A stretch of 64,000 bases of DNA from Pyxicephalus adspersus (GCF_032062135.1 NC_092859.1:68624637-68688636), one strand, 5' to 3'; shown: positions 43,801 to 57,100, numbered from the stretch's first letter. Program-made: numbers and translations. The notes: generated from the sequence alone by a model not told the origin.

Positions 43801-46800
43801 ACATTGTCTGTTTAATCAGCAAAAATAAAGGACCTGTCTGGTCACAATTCTTTAATTTTTACCTGTATTTCCACTTTCAAGATTAAGGCCTAATTTCAGC
43901 TCCTTTCCAGTACTGAAGTTGCTTAATCTGATTACACAGAACACAGCTAGCCTCCCATATTGTACATTAAAAGCTGTAACAAGTCAAACAGACTGCCCCC
44001 TTTTTTCTTGGCCAATGGACATCCAGCATCATCTAGCCCTTTCCTCCCCATGCATTTTTTTCTGGGCACCTTTCATCAACCCTATAATAAACAAGTCAAG
44101 TTTTTCCAGTCCATAGAGGAAAGTGACAACCTCATCTGACTACACTGGCCACAAAACTGGGAATTCTTTTGGGAAGGTACTTTTCTGGGGTCACTATAAG
44201 ATACACAATTGGAAAAGGAGTTTTAACATTCCAGATTTACCATAGAGCTGTAATTTTAGTTTTGAGTTAAACATTACCAATCCTCCTAACTTTTCTGCAC
44301 TTCTGCCCCCTCACTGCCCTGCACTAGAGCCGCAGGTGCCCATCCCACTCAAGGCCATGTCACTTACCTGTAACATATATTTCAATAATAGAAGTACTCT
44401 TTCACAGATTTATTAATTTTTTTGTACTTCATTACTGAGCCTGGATGGTCCCCTTACCATCCCATCCAAGTTTTAGCCATAACAGACATCAAAGTCTGTA
44501 TCCAAGACACAAAACATATTTTGGACATGTTATAACTGTCACATACTTGGCATGATAACTACCGCATGAGGTCAATGATGATGATCAGAGTGATTGATGT
44601 TAAAGTTAAATAATGAAATATACTAATGATAAATGTAGAATGTAAAACATTATTCCAGCATGTTCCTGCATCCTGTCTTTTATTGGGGATGAAAGTGACA
44701 CCACAATGCTGCCATAGACAAACATGTGGTTTTCATAAACTGGTCTAGTAATCTTTATGGACTTTTTTTCTTTTGTCGACTGTAGCCTTGCTTTTGTTTC
44801 AAAACTTAGCACCACACTATTATAATAAAACCAGAAACAAAGTGAAACTCTAACTACTGACAAATTTGTATTCATAAGTATGTTTTATGTATTTTGTATG
44901 TCAGTCTGGTAAAGTAGTTTGCAGGGTGATAAAGAGGCAGTGAGCTTAATGAGCCATTGCAAAGGTAGGCAGAACTTTAACCATACCTGCAGAGGGATGT
45001 GCACGTTAAAGATTCATTTCTTTTATATGAAAAATTTGAAATTAAATAAGTGCAGTACATGACTGCTCTGCAATACATGCACATTCTTGTAAAAAAAGCA
45101 CTCTCAAAGCACATATGCCCTAATGGGACAGGCATATTCCAAGATGATGTCAGGATAGTAAAGAGTGATTCAGGGATACTGAAACATCATTTTCACACAT
45201 GGATTAAACACTTTAGAATCCAGACCTTACCTCAATGAAGATCTTTAAGATGGCTCGAGAGATGGCTTTACACAGAAGTCCGATTTTCCCGTCATCAATA
45301 CAAGATCTTGGTGAAATCAATACAAATTATACAAAAATAAATATGTGATATGACATAAGCTTATACAAACAACACAAGTGCAAATGTGTGCAGTAATTAA
45401 AGCTAATGGTGATCAAACAAAATGTGTGACTTTTTTTTGGACAAGTGTATCTGTTGATCATGTCACAAACTCAGTGATATTAACTGACTGACAGTTCATT
45501 TAAGTTTAGGATATTCACTGCTAAGTGAATTATCACTGAACTATTACAATGTACTGATATTGCACTTTACAAAGTATAACTAATTATGGGCAAGGAAAAG
45601 CAAAAAACATGATTTTGCTTTAATATGATTGGATGGCTAAAGTCAGCAGTAATAATTCTCTTGCAAGATAATAATTCCCTTTGGTCACTGAACACTCTAA
45701 ACTTCTAAATTAAATCAGCCCCATTGTGTTTGCTAAACTGAAATCTCATGTAGTGTTGTCAGACCTGTTCAGCTCTCTTCTCCCAGACTACATACAGAAC
45801 ACCCCATTATGCTATAGAGATGAGGAGAGGGGTATGCATCATAGCCTAGAAAAAATAAAAGGGGCTTATAATGCTGCTTGGAATTTCATTGCAACAGAGG
45901 TGCTATGTTGTCATTTCTATTTCTACTAGGTTATGCAGTTATTTATCTGTACTTAAAGTATTTAAAGAGACACATCATGGTGAGACGTGTATTTCAGAGT
46001 TTATTTTTTATTATTTTTTCCCAGACATTTACTTTATAGGAACAATACTATTTTCTCAAATACCATTGTATGTAATTGCATTTGTCTGAAACAAATAATT
46101 AACATATAGTACAATATATTTACATGTTTATAGATCATATGTGTATGTAAAAGAGCCGATGATCGCAATCACATAGACATTGAACATTCTTACCTGCAGA
46201 CAAGAACTGATAATAAATTACATTTTAACAGTTTTTCTTTCTTTTCACAGCTGAGAAACGGAGGCAGAGAAAAGGCTGCAGAGAAATTCAGAGACAAACC
46301 AGATGCCTGGCAGGGCTTTGATCAGTTTGTGTGCAGACAGTCAGGCTGCCTCCTAGCACCTCTTTAACTACAGCTTGCCGGTAGGAAAATGAGATTTTTA
46401 ACTCAGCAATTACAGCACTCTTTAGATGCTCTCATTTTACTTATAGAAAACTGATCTGAAGAGTTTCTATGGAACAACATACAAAGTGACAAGCGGTGTA
46501 ACTTTAAGACATTTCTCCAATTTATGATGATCATAATCTCAAGGCTGATGTCAGGGTGGTTCATAATGATTATGCAATGAGAACACAGTTCCCTAATCAG
46601 TCTACAGGGTATTTTCATTGCTCTGGTCAATATTTAAGACTAGGGATATGTTTGCTTTACAATAATGTATGAAATAAGTCCTAGATGGAGAGGTCATGCC
46701 TCTTGCATTTACAAATTGAATTTCCCACTATGAACCTTTTAGGCTAATATTGCTAAGTTTCTATCTACTTTATTATTTCTGCTTATGTTACAAATTTTAC

Positions 46801-48779
46801 TCCGCCGCCTAGCAGTGGCCTGCTCTACTGGATTGCTACTGAGCATCTAAAATATAATCTACCAAAATTTTGATCCATTTGTGACTCTGCAAACTTTAGT
46901 TGCCTGACTGTCTTGCTGACCATATGACTTAAAAAGTAACCCGGACCAAGTGTGCAGATAAAAACTTCTGATTTTAGTCTGACTTTCCTGATTTACATTC
47001 TCATAACCTGAAGGTCAAAACAGCAGTCAACACAAGCATTTCTAGAAGGAAGTCAACAATGACAGCCTCATATTTCTCCTGGGAAAAGTTTACTCTGAGA
47101 TCCTGTCACCAAAACTGTTGAGTCACCAGCATCAATTTATTTACCAGTATATTTTAGAAAGTAATTTATTAGGGATTTAGTTGTATTTCACTTTAATCTG
47201 TTTGGAAAAGGACTTTACTAAGAACCTACAAAGTTACATTCAGGCCAAATATCTGATACTTTGGCACATAGGATTTTTCTCTTTCCCCAGCCTCTACATT
47301 ACTAATAACAGCAGGAGTGAGGGCTACAAAAGCTAGCTGACCTAGTAGACAAAAGTGTAAATGTAGTCCCCATATAATGTATGCTGGTACACCTCCATAA
47401 CTTTCATGCTGGCCAGTGAAGTGGCGTATCATACAGCACAACGCACAATGGCACAATAGAAAGGTGTAAAACTAGAAGTGGACAAGTGAGACTTTGACAC
47501 TTCCAGAAGAGCCAGAAAAAGCTTGGCATGTAAAAGGGCCCAGGAAGGAAAGGGTTTAGGCATGTTGTCATCTTTTCTCTTTTTTTCTGCCTAGCTTTCT
47601 TACAGTCCACAAATAAGGATTTATTCATATCAACATGATTTGCCCCCGGGCCCTGTGCCTTTCTATGTAGTTTCTATTACTATAGGCTACCTCACATTCT
47701 TTCCCAGATGTTTTCCTACATAACAGCTGCCTGTTCCATGGTCTGTGTTGCTGTCTAAACAATATTAAAGGGTCTCAAAGAAGTCTGCCTAAGTAACTCC
47801 TTTTTAACTTACTTTTTGTTTGTTTGCAGGTTGTGTCAGCCTATTTAAATATTTTATTTTTTATTTTACAGTAATAATATTGGAAAATGATGTTTCAGGG
47901 AGTGATCTATCTGCCCTTTAAAGCTCATCACATTTTTTCCTTTCTCTTTCATGTTAAAAAAATGGCAGCTGGAGGTCAGAGTTTTGTTTCGCCTTCATCT
48001 CGACTAAACACTTGACAGTGTTGTAAGCATTGTAGCCTAATGGACTAAAAGTTTTTATTTCAACTTATTGTATAACAATGACATGTTCATTCTTGTGCCT
48101 GTGTTTTTTTTGCAACACCACAACAAACAGCAGGTGCATTGTACCTTGTCCTAAAAAATCCCATTAATAATCTCAGAGTAAATATCATACAAATCACAAT
48201 ATAATAATAGACACATACTGTACATAATGCCTTACTATAAAAAAATTAATAAGCAAAATAAAAAAATCAACATTAATGAATGTAACATGCATTGGAAAAA
48301 AGTATACCATATAGCAATGTGTGATACATTCCTTTGATTTCAAACATAACCACAATTGTGTTCTTTTTCAGAATTGAAAATAGATCTTTCAAATCAGTAT
48401 TTTTTGTCATTATTATATGTGTCTTAATATTGTTTTTCCATCCACAATGACCAATAATGTATGATGATGTTGCTGCAATGGCTTTTTATTGTGATTGACA
48501 ATGACTTTCTCAGCTTAGAGGGCCCTCTTCTGTCTTTTATTAAGTATAGCTTCTATATACTATATTTGTTGAAAAGTGAAATAAAATAATTTGAAATGAT
48601 TTGTTTTCTTGTGTCATTATCTTTTACTCCAAAGCTTTCCTTATTACACATACACTACTTCTTGTTCTTGTTCAAATGTATGCATATTGCACAATTACTT
48701 TTATTCGCATGCATTCCTCTTTAACAGAGTATGGAGCCATAAACATGGTGGGATTTTTTGACCAAACATGCTTTTAGTA

Positions 48780-49101
48780 TGAACGTTATTGTGTTTTGAT
48801 TTTTCACAATGTTCATTCAGGAGTCACAAAATATTTTTACAATGAATTAAATTGGAAAAATGTGTGAATTAGGTTTATTATAAGATACAATAAATTATTT
48901 AAGTGAAATAAATTGATATCAAAATAGTAAAGCAAAAAAATGAACATTATTGTGTTTTGATTTTTCACAATGTTTATTCAAGAGTCACAAAATGTTTTTA
49001 CAACAGAATGAAATTGGAAAATATTTGTGAATTAGTGTTATTATAAGATACAATAAATTATTTGGGTGAAAAAAAATGATATCAAAATAGTAAAGCAAAA
49101 A
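48780..49101. repeat. 161-bp tandem duplication
   Basis: 48780-48940 and 48941-49101 are two adjacent copies of the same 161-bp AT-rich unit, beginning TGAAC(G/A)TTATTGTGTTTTG and ending AAAATAGTAAAGCAAAAA. They share roughly nine bases in ten, with several substitutions and small indels that offset each other. The unit has no coding capacity. Confidence 0.9.
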
Positions 49102-50150
49102 TACATTATTATACAGATAATAATAAGAAATAATAAAGTTTATAATAATGAATATACTTAGGAAATTTATTAAACCAATGTACCTAATTTGATTAAGCTA
49201 AGCTTTACAATGTAAAAATTATTTAGGTAGGCAAATTAATAATGGAGGTATAGGTAACTTTACTTAAGTCTATGGATGCTGATACAATTAGTGAAGATAT
49301 TTAAGCTTTAATGACCTCTGATCACAATTTGGTTACGGAAGAAAAAATTATGCTCTATTCTTTGATGAAAAAATGTTGATAGAACAAGTTACCCACAGAT
49401 TCTTGCTTGACGCCAGCAGTACAGGACAGTAATATATGAAAGGAAAACAAGTAAAATGTGAAGAACACCAATGTTTCATCTTTTGAGAGATAAATCCTAA
49501 AATTACAATTCTTCTTAGACTAGTACTAATATTTATTACATGATAAAATCACTTTAAGCCACAGAAATAGATTTTGATCGAAAGACACACCACTCAAAGA
49601 GTTTTCTTTAAATCTTTTTGGGAAGATCTGTTGCTCGTGAAAATGCCAGCCTGGTAATGACAAACTCATGCAGAGCAGATTTTTTTTCTCATTGCTGTCC
49701 TTCACACACTATTTGCAAAATGAATAATCATAACAAAAAACGTTATCTTTGGAACATATGTCAGGCTATTAATTTTTATTATATGTCTGTCTTTGTAAAA
49801 AGATAAATTCAGCGGCAGGAAATACCTTTCTTTTATCACTTTTTAGAATGCAGCCTAAATACTCAGGTGAGACTAGACATTCTAGGAGAATCAATTCTTC
49901 AAAGAAGTCTTTACACTTGAAATATTCCATACCCCAGATTTAAGTTGGTTTGCTAGGACTAGTAAGTTTTGGCATAAAATGTTTTTGATCATATAGTAGC
50001 CTTTTTTTATCTGCAAAACAATGTTAAGACATTGTTACTGTAGGATCCCAAGAACAGCACTAAACCAATACCAAGTAAATAAATACTGACACATTATTAT
50101 TTTAGTTATCTATGTACACTGTAAAAAACAACTGTAAAATCTGTCTACTG
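49102..50150. other. AT-rich spacer without recognisable genes
   Basis: No conserved frame or element end was recognised. Confidence 0.5.
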
Positions 50151-50594
50151 TATATACTTGAGTATAAGCCCACTTTTTTAGCACTCAAAATGTGCTGAAA
50201 AAGTCACTCTCAGCTTATACACCAGTCATGCACAGCCACGTCGAGCGGTTTCCGTCACTGCGGTGGAAATAGGCTGGGGGTATGCCGGAGTTACACTGAA
50301 GTTATGGGCTACACGTCGGCATAACTCCGACGCCAAATTCAGAAGTACACAAAACAAAAGAAAAACCCACTTACTTTGTTCCATTGCCATCCCCCGGTGT
50401 CCTGCTGGTCCCTGCAGCTCCTCCGGACACGTCTTCGTTCTTCTGTCTTTCCTGGTGACGTTGGTGCATGCGTCGGTGCAGGCGGGAGGAGTGGCTGAAA
50501 ATTCAAATAATTTTGTATTGGATTTAATACAAAATAGTTGTACTGAGTCCAATACAAAGAAATCTTTGTATAATATATATATATATAATTACAT

Positions 50595-50598
<4 letters not shown>

Positions 50599-50632
<34 letters not shown>
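50599..50632. repeat. (TA)n microsatellite
   Basis: About 17 TA units, with a shorter TA block just before at 50572-50588. Confidence 0.9.
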
Positions 50633-50637
<5 letters not shown>

Positions 50638-50890
50638 CATGCTACTTTATAGTTATATTACATGTTTAACAATTTTTTTTATTTTTTTTAACAGATTTTC
50701 AAGTTTTTTTTATTTAAAGTTTTCTATTAAATTTATTAAATCTAATAAATATTGGACATATTTCGCATTTTGCGTGGAAATACGGAGGGAATTGGAACGC
50801 TGGGGGGGTTACAGTGGCTGACAGCAGTACCGCTTTGTACCGCTTTAAGCCACTTTTTCCAGACTCAATCAAAACGCCTGGGAGGTCAAA

Positions 50891-50946
50891 GAGAATTTAG
50901 TGGTTAGGTACGGTAAGTAGTATACCTACCTAACCACTAAATTCTC
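50891..50946. repeat. Perfect hairpin with 20-bp arms
   Basis: 50891-50910 (GAGAATTTAGTGGTTAGGTA) and 50927-50946 are exact reverse complements separated by 16 bases. It lies inside the 50151-51149 element. Confidence 0.9.
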
Positions 50947-51241
50947 ACTATGGTATTTGTTTACCATATTATGGCTGTAATGGCTGTATTAGGCAATTTT
51001 ATTGGTATTTATTTTGAATGTTGAAACTTGCCAGTAGCTGCAGCATATCCCACCCTCGGCTTATACTTGAGTCAATCAATTTTTCCTGTTTTATAAAGTA
51101 AAAATAGGTACCTCGGCTTATACTTTGATCGACTTATACTCGAGTATACTCCGCCGGTATGTATAAAACATTCAAATAAAAAAGTGGACATTTGACCTTT
51201 TTAATTTCATTTAAACGTCTGCAAATTGCTATAAACCTTTA

Positions 51242-51528
51242 GGCTGGGTCTACATGGCCGTTTTTAAAACGTTCCTACTACGTTTATAAGCGTTTTAATG
51301 CACTTTTATTTGCATTTTAAAGCTTGCCTGGAAACCGCCTATGCCTCATTTTCCCACATTTTTTATTGCATTTTCCTGGTTTTTCAACGCGTTTACATTT
51401 TAAGTGCTTAAAACCGCTTATAAACGTTTTCCAGCGTTAACCCCGCATTTCAATTTTTTAAACGTGCAAGCAAAAACTCATAAACTCATAAACTTGCCTC
51501 AAGGAAATGTCCTGGTGTAGATTAGCCC
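51242..51528. mobile_element. Small MITE with GGCT..TCTACA ends
   Basis: The left end GGCTGGGTCTACATGG is matched by the right end, which on the other strand reads GGGCTAATCTACACCAGG. The interior repeats CGTTT/AAACG motifs such as GCGTTTTAATGC and AACGCGTTTACA. It is non-coding and the superfamily is unassigned. Confidence 0.45.
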
Positions 51529-54500
51529 ATTGGAATGCATGGGAATTTCAATATGGGCTTTTAAAGCATTAGGTTAAATGCTGGGGAAAACTTCCAAGTA
51601 AACTAAGCCTTACACACATCATGTAACTGCATAAAACATGAATTTTCTGTTTAAATGTATTGCAAACTATATTCAATTGTAAAAATGTAATCCCTCTCCT
51701 TATTCCAGACACTGGATAATAGTATATCTATAAAATTATGTAATCCAACTGTTTTAATTTTTTGTTTAATATATATATATTAACTGTTTTGAGGTGGTTG
51801 CACAATGTTTGTTCATACTAAAGGTATTAATAAAGTTTTGCCTTCCTTTCAGAAGGCTTGAAAATTTCCGCAAATATCCTGCAACATCAAGGATTTAAGA
51901 ATGTGGCCATCCAGTAGTTATTTCTCTACTCCATATCAACAGTGTGTTTGTTGCGATTTCAAGCCAGCCTACAACTTTCTGTGTTAACACTGGTGGATTT
52001 AGGATCTGCTCCCTTTTATTTCCCCCTTTCTGCCCACTGTGGGTTCTTATCCTCCTGCTCATTTTCAGCATGACCCCATAGATATTTGCTGGACTGGTGA
52101 TGACCAGTTTCTTTTCCTTGCATTTTACCTGACAATTGTTTTTCTGGAACCTCCTCCTGCTTTTCCTCCTCATCCTCCTCATGTAAGCCACCTCTCTCTA
52201 CCTCCTGATCTAGTAGACATACCTCTTAAAGGTCCCAAAGCCAACTTTGGCAAGGCAAAAAATGGGTCCTTCCTCCTCTTCTCCCTGCTCATCTAACATG
52301 GTCCCTAACATGAAAATAAGCAGGATGGCATCACTGCCTCCCCCATATGCTTCGACACACTTAACTAGCTGCCACGGCTCTGGGCCAAAGAAACCCAATC
52401 TCCCTGGCTTTGTTGCATCAGATAGTCAGTTACCACTTTTCATTTCTCATACAGATGGCCATGCATATATTATAAGTTTAATTTCAGTTTAACAGGTCAC
52501 GGAACATTTTTTGAAATGAGAGATCATTCTGTCTATGCAAGTCTGCCAGTACATTTTTTGCAGTGTATATTCTGCTGAAATGGAAATGGTCAAGAGATTC
52601 TGAAAGTCAGAGTATCGCTTTAGAAATATCTTTACCACCAAATTCACAATGCACAAAACTAGAAATGTGAGGGAATAACCCCAACATATCACACAATTCT
52701 GATTCTGTTGTTGGTGACCACATTGACATTTTGAGAGTGGCAGGGGTAGAGCCAGTGTGCATTTTGCTTTTACATGGTGGAAAGCAACTCACTGGTGCTG
52801 TCACTTTTCTCACCCAAACCTAATAAATGGATGTTTGCATGGCAGCAACTTAGCATACACATGCTGTATTGAGGTCCTTCTATTCATGTTTTTAAAAGGT
52901 AGCAAGAGGCATAGTCCTCCCAGCCAAGCTTCACCCTTTGTGGACTGCCTGGCTCATTGATCCTGCCAGTCATGGGGAGTCACAGGGAGATGCAGACAGT
53001 GAATGGGATATTTACCATGGAGCCAGGATTCCTCTACAACACTCGTAACCCCTCTCTCTGGGGGCACAAGTTCTCAATCTCAGGGCAGAGGCAGTACATG
53101 TGCTTCATGTCCCATGAACTGAATGTCACATCTGTGCAGATATCTGCAACAGGAAGGTTAAGAGGATGACCTACATGATTTTTGATTCTTCTCCGTCTTA
53201 CCACTTTCACCAATTACTATTTCTCATACATTTGTATACACCAACATAGTAAAGCTATTCCTCAAATATATTTTGTATAGATTTCCTCACATTTACTGTG
53301 GCATTTCTGGTAAAAGAAGTCATAGAATATCTCCCCAGCAGGATATACTGTAAGAGAAAGAGAAAAAAAGATCATTTGAAAGATCATTTTGAAAGTTTTA
53401 ACACTAACCTAATAGTTGCCACCTAAAACTAAAAAAAAGTTTGGGTTATACATACACTTTTTTAATATCTAACAGTGTGGTGTGAGTACTTTCAATAATA
53501 AGACCACCAAATACAAACAGAATGTCAGCATCAGTAAAGCCATCTTATTAGCGTGCTCACATTAACCATACCTCCTTGTTAACTGCTGGCTACTGACATT
53601 CACAGTGAGATACATAGCCACAGCTATGTCACAAACAATCAGCCCACTCCTTCAGTGTATATTTTTATTACATTCATTGCCAGCATAAATGTTTACAAAA
53701 CATTTGAAGACTTTTAGATATGCTGCTCATGTACTACTATGTTGGTGAGTCAGCATAGCTGAGAGCAGCCCCAACCTGGAATACAGACCATCTTATCAAC
53801 ATTGCACTCATGCTATCAAAGAGGTTTTGTTTCTTAATTACTATTGTGAGTATGAACATGATTCTTCTATTTCCAGCAATGAGAGCTACTGACAGCTAAG
53901 ATGAAAATTACATAAGAAAAAATGAAGTGTGTAAATTTATAGGTATAGCAGTCCAGCTCATTTCTTGAAGTGCTGGCCTGTAAACTTATACAACTTGTTT
54001 TTATTTCAGATTTACTCCTGGGCCAGAATTTACAGCTGTGTATCATAACGACCATACCAGTGAGATGTGTCACGATTCTGTCAGCAGTTTACCCAGGACC
54101 TTATACTGCAGCTGACACCAAAAAGGTGCTAATGACAGATGACCTGCAGGAAACGTTCTTTTTCTGGCTAAGTCTAGGAGAAATGTGCCTCTGCTTGGCC
54201 ACTATTGCACGTTCGTTTTTTATGTTTAGTATAACCAGTACTATAATAATTAAAAAGTGTCAATTATCACATTTTTTATTATATTTTGTCAGATCCAAAA
54301 ATTGTCTGATAGCTTGCTATATATGTAATAGTGTAACTTTGATTATGCTGAGATTCTCATGAAGTTTATAAAAGATACCCAAAAGAAAAATGAAGCCCTG
54401 ATTAGCTGTGGGCACAAAGTTTCATCTACAGAACTCACAAACAAATACAAGCACCTTTCAAAAGAAAAAGATTTTTTATTTATTTTGCATTAATTATTAA

Positions 54501-55418
54501 GAGTATTGCAACCTGCCGGAAAGATAGGTAGAAGTAACCTTCCTTGCTTCTATTTGACAATGAGCTTCTTAGTGTGAGGGCTACTTTAAAGCTATCTGAA
54601 AAATAGGTGATTGGGAAATGGTTGATATGTTATTGCACCTTATCAAAGTCATAACTTTCTTTGTGTTTAAGTACTGCAGGGATAAACAAATTTACTTGAA
54701 AATATTTTAAAGTAATGACACCAGAAATTATGTAAGTATTATTATAGTGTCTTCTAATTATTGTATCTTAAAGCTCTTCAAGTGCCTTTATTTACACAAT
54801 GAAATGATATTCCTTTATTCTGTTTTTAATTGATTATACCTTCTTACATGAGCACACTTGCATTTTTGCATTGTAGGGAATGTGTAATTATAAGCAAATA
54901 ATATTAATATTATCCCATTGCATTTTCCTCAAAAGCAAACCTGTGTTTAAAACAAATATCGAAAAGTTAACAGCTGCAGTTAGCTTACAGTGTTACCTGT
55001 ACTTACATACTGGCTTCCACAAAAACATTTACCACAGAGCCCCCAAAGCCTCTACTTATGTAGCAAAGATTAGCTACAAACCTCATTACACAATACACTG
55101 CACAGTATCTAAGCTATATAATTTTAATATAATATTATCATTTTAGGCTATAAGAATTACAAGTACAAGGTCACAATTTAATGACATATTTTATACAGTT
55201 AAAAATGGTGTTTATATTTCTGCAGATATCAGATAACTATGCTTACTAATATGTTGAAAACGGCATTTGGTATGCGGCACTTGGTATAGGGCACCTATGC
55301 ATATATTTTTCTTTCTGCCCCATACCCAAATGTAATTAAGATTTTATTGTGCTACAGAATATATTTATGTTTATTTTGGGTATGCATTCACATATGCTTT
55401 GCAGTAGTTGCATTATAT

Positions 55419-55469
<51 letters not shown>

Positions 55470-55588
55470 CACAGTATATATATATATTTTTTTTTTTTAT
55501 ACAAGTCTATACATAATTACAATAGCAGTTACATACTGCCATCTTGAGGTAAAATAGAAATATGCAGGCATGTTATTGTCCATTCACA
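51529..55588. other. Region without recognised genes; possible old coding remnant
   Basis: Between about 51895 and 53170 the minus strand has several moderately long frames in succession (51895-52191, 52210-52398, 52607-52813) with less AT-skewed composition than the surroundings. They might be remains of an old protein gene or transposon, but I recognise no motif and stop codons are frequent. The plus-strand frame at 53970-54362 (130 codons) also has no recognisable domain. An AGAT microsatellite at 55421-55469 is listed separately. Confidence 0.4.
55421..55469. repeat. (AGAT)n microsatellite
   Basis: About 12 uninterrupted AGAT units, followed by CACAG, a short TA block and a T run at 55490-55498. 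Confidence 0.95.
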
Positions 55589-55589
55589 A

Positions 55590-56095
55590 TACAGTGGTAC
55601 CTTGGTATAAATCCCTAATCTGTTCCAGATCCTTGGATTTATACCAAACAGGATTTATACCAAACAATTTTTTCCCATAAGAATTAAAAGGAAAATTAAT
55701 AATCCGTTCCCATGAAAAAAATCTCATCGTTATTGGCATGTTATACATTGATGGGGCTGTATGAAAACACTGCTTAATACTAAAATACATAAATACAAAA
55801 GCAATTAGATGAAATAAATGAAAATTTAACCTCACTTTACCTTGCTGAGAAGAGTCCATTGCCTACTAGGATGGTGCTGAGAAGGGAGGAGGAGGAGATG
55901 TTATGTAATTCACAGAGAGTTATAGCACGGGTTGTTCACTGAATGGTAGCTACTGGCTTACTGACGCTCGTGGGCAGTCGTGGCTTTGTCTTGAGAGAGG
56001 TAAAAAAGGGGAGCATGTGGTATTATGACTCATTTTGAACCATACAAGTTCTAGCACAAAGGTTGTATACCAAGCAAAGGTTGTATACCAAAAAG
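55590..56095. mobile_element. pogo/Tigger-like fragment
   Basis: TA then CAGTGGTACCTTGGTATAAA (55592) begins the segment, followed by GGATTTATACCAAA, TTTTTTCCCATAAGAATT and AATCCGTTCC, a pattern shared by Tigger-type elements with CAGTGGTACCT(C/T)GG ends. The opposite end is only suggested by repeated GGTTGTATACCAA units near 56061-56089 and lacks a clear terminal repeat. It is non-coding. Confidence 0.5.
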
Positions 56096-56776
56096 AATTG
56101 CATTTTATTTGTGTTTTCCTTTACAATTAATTGCCCACTGACATTTTTTTCTGAGTATTTTACATTCATTGCACAGCAGTTTATGTTGAACATTATCATA
56201 TTGTCAATAATAATCTCATGTCAATGTGCATAACAACATAAAGAGTGTTGATGTGCATCATGACATACGCTGACTGCCTCTGTTGTCATAAATTTTGCAT
56301 TGATTTCAAATATTATATTATCCTGCATCATTAGTCAGTCAGAGTATTTTAGAAACTGATGATCTGCTGGGATTTTGATCCCAAACTATGTCTATGGACA
56401 CTAGTCTGAAAAAGGGAAAATGCCCAGTGATTGTCAATTCTCTGGGCAAAAATGCCTTGTTAATGCTAGAGGTCAGGAGTGAATGACCAGATTGGTTAAA
56501 GCTAAAAGAAAGAAGGCCCGTAACAAAATAAAAAAGAAAAATAGGTGAAGGGCCACATGACTGGGTGAGGAGGGAAGGTGGGAATAGGAATGTGTTAATT
56601 TGTTTAGGTTTAAATTGATTAGTCAAAAGGGGATGGTGTGATGGTGGTCCTATAGGCGGGTCAATGAACAGTTATAAAAGGGGGCCAGCTGAGGGGAGAG
56701 GTCAGTTGGCAGAAGATACCTCAGGGAAGAAAATTTAAATTGAACGTTATCCCACTTGAGTGACCTATAGCCGGCC

Positions 56777-57100
56777 ATGGAGGATATTGAGCTTTTGCTT
56801 GGCTGCCTGAGAAATCAGGCTGCTGTACAAGGTGTGGCCTGGTCCAGGTTGATGCTGCTCAACAGGGGGCTCAGCAGGCTGCTAGTGCTGGTCAGCCTGC
56901 CCCTCTGCATGCTCGGCGGTCCCGGCCGCCAGAGCGCTACAGTCCTAGTTCCCCCCACAGTGTCCAGCACCACCTTAGGAGCCCCAATTGGGACCCTTCG
57001 AGTCCCCCCGCATAAAGAATCTCTGGCAGGAAGGAATCCTCACCTTAGGCGGGACACCACCGTGGACTCCGTTTCCCGTCCGTCCTCTTCTCGTCAGTGA
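56777..57100 (+). CDS. Gag-like ORF1 of Ngaro copy 2
   Basis: The 107-codon frame begins MEDIELLLGCLRNQAAVQ and is rich in Leu, Pro, Ser and Arg later on. It sits between the 5' repeat and the RT and its start resembles copy 1 (MASLDDLLGQLRSAG). The stop lies at 57098-57100, at the very edge of the hAT insertion, whose duplicated target begins at 57100. The frame probably represents a truncated gag. No nucleic-acid-binding motif is visible. Confidence 0.5.
   Translation: MEDIELLLGCLRNQAAVQGVAWSRLMLLNRGLSRLLVLVSLPLCMLGGPGRQSATVLVPPTVSSTTLGAPIGTLRVPPHKESLAGRNPHLRRDTTVDSVSRPSSSRQ

Larger units (their letters stand above)
41332..48779. other. Region without recognisable genes
   Basis: No conserved coding frame was found in 7.4 kb. 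hAT-type ends occur at 42140-42331 and 43635-43800 and a TA/CA microsatellite at 42418-42457, listed separately. One stretch at 46251-46383 looks like an exon flanked by a polypyrimidine-AG acceptor and a GTAGG donor but has no recognisable protein. The rest is AT-rich single-copy-looking DNA. Confidence 0.5.
50151..51149. mobile_element. About 1-kb MITE with TATACTYGAGTATAAG ends
   Basis: The left end TATATACTTGAGTATAAGC is matched by the right end, GTATACTCGAGTATAAGTC in reverse complement. Related subterminal motifs (CAGCTTATACACC near 50210, CTCGGCTTATACTTGAGTC near 51055, CTCGGCTTATACTTTGATC near 51112) repeat near the ends. The inside holds what looks like a second element (50240-50510) resembling the TTAA MITE at 23780, a TA microsatellite and a perfect hairpin. 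No transposase is encoded; the 129- and 108-codon frames are chance readings of repeat DNA. Confidence 0.55.

Noticed and set aside
41332..48779. Host protein-coding gene
   Set aside because: No run of conserved coding sequence flanked by splice sites could be recognised; only one weak exon-like segment was seen and is listed as a finding.
50226..50652. Frames of 108 and 129 codons
   Set aside because: They read through MITE sequence and a TA microsatellite; the Ile-Tyr repeats are translation of the tract.
53970..54362. 130-codon plus-strand frame
   Set aside because: No domain or motif is recognisable and composition is like the surroundings; not supported as a gene.
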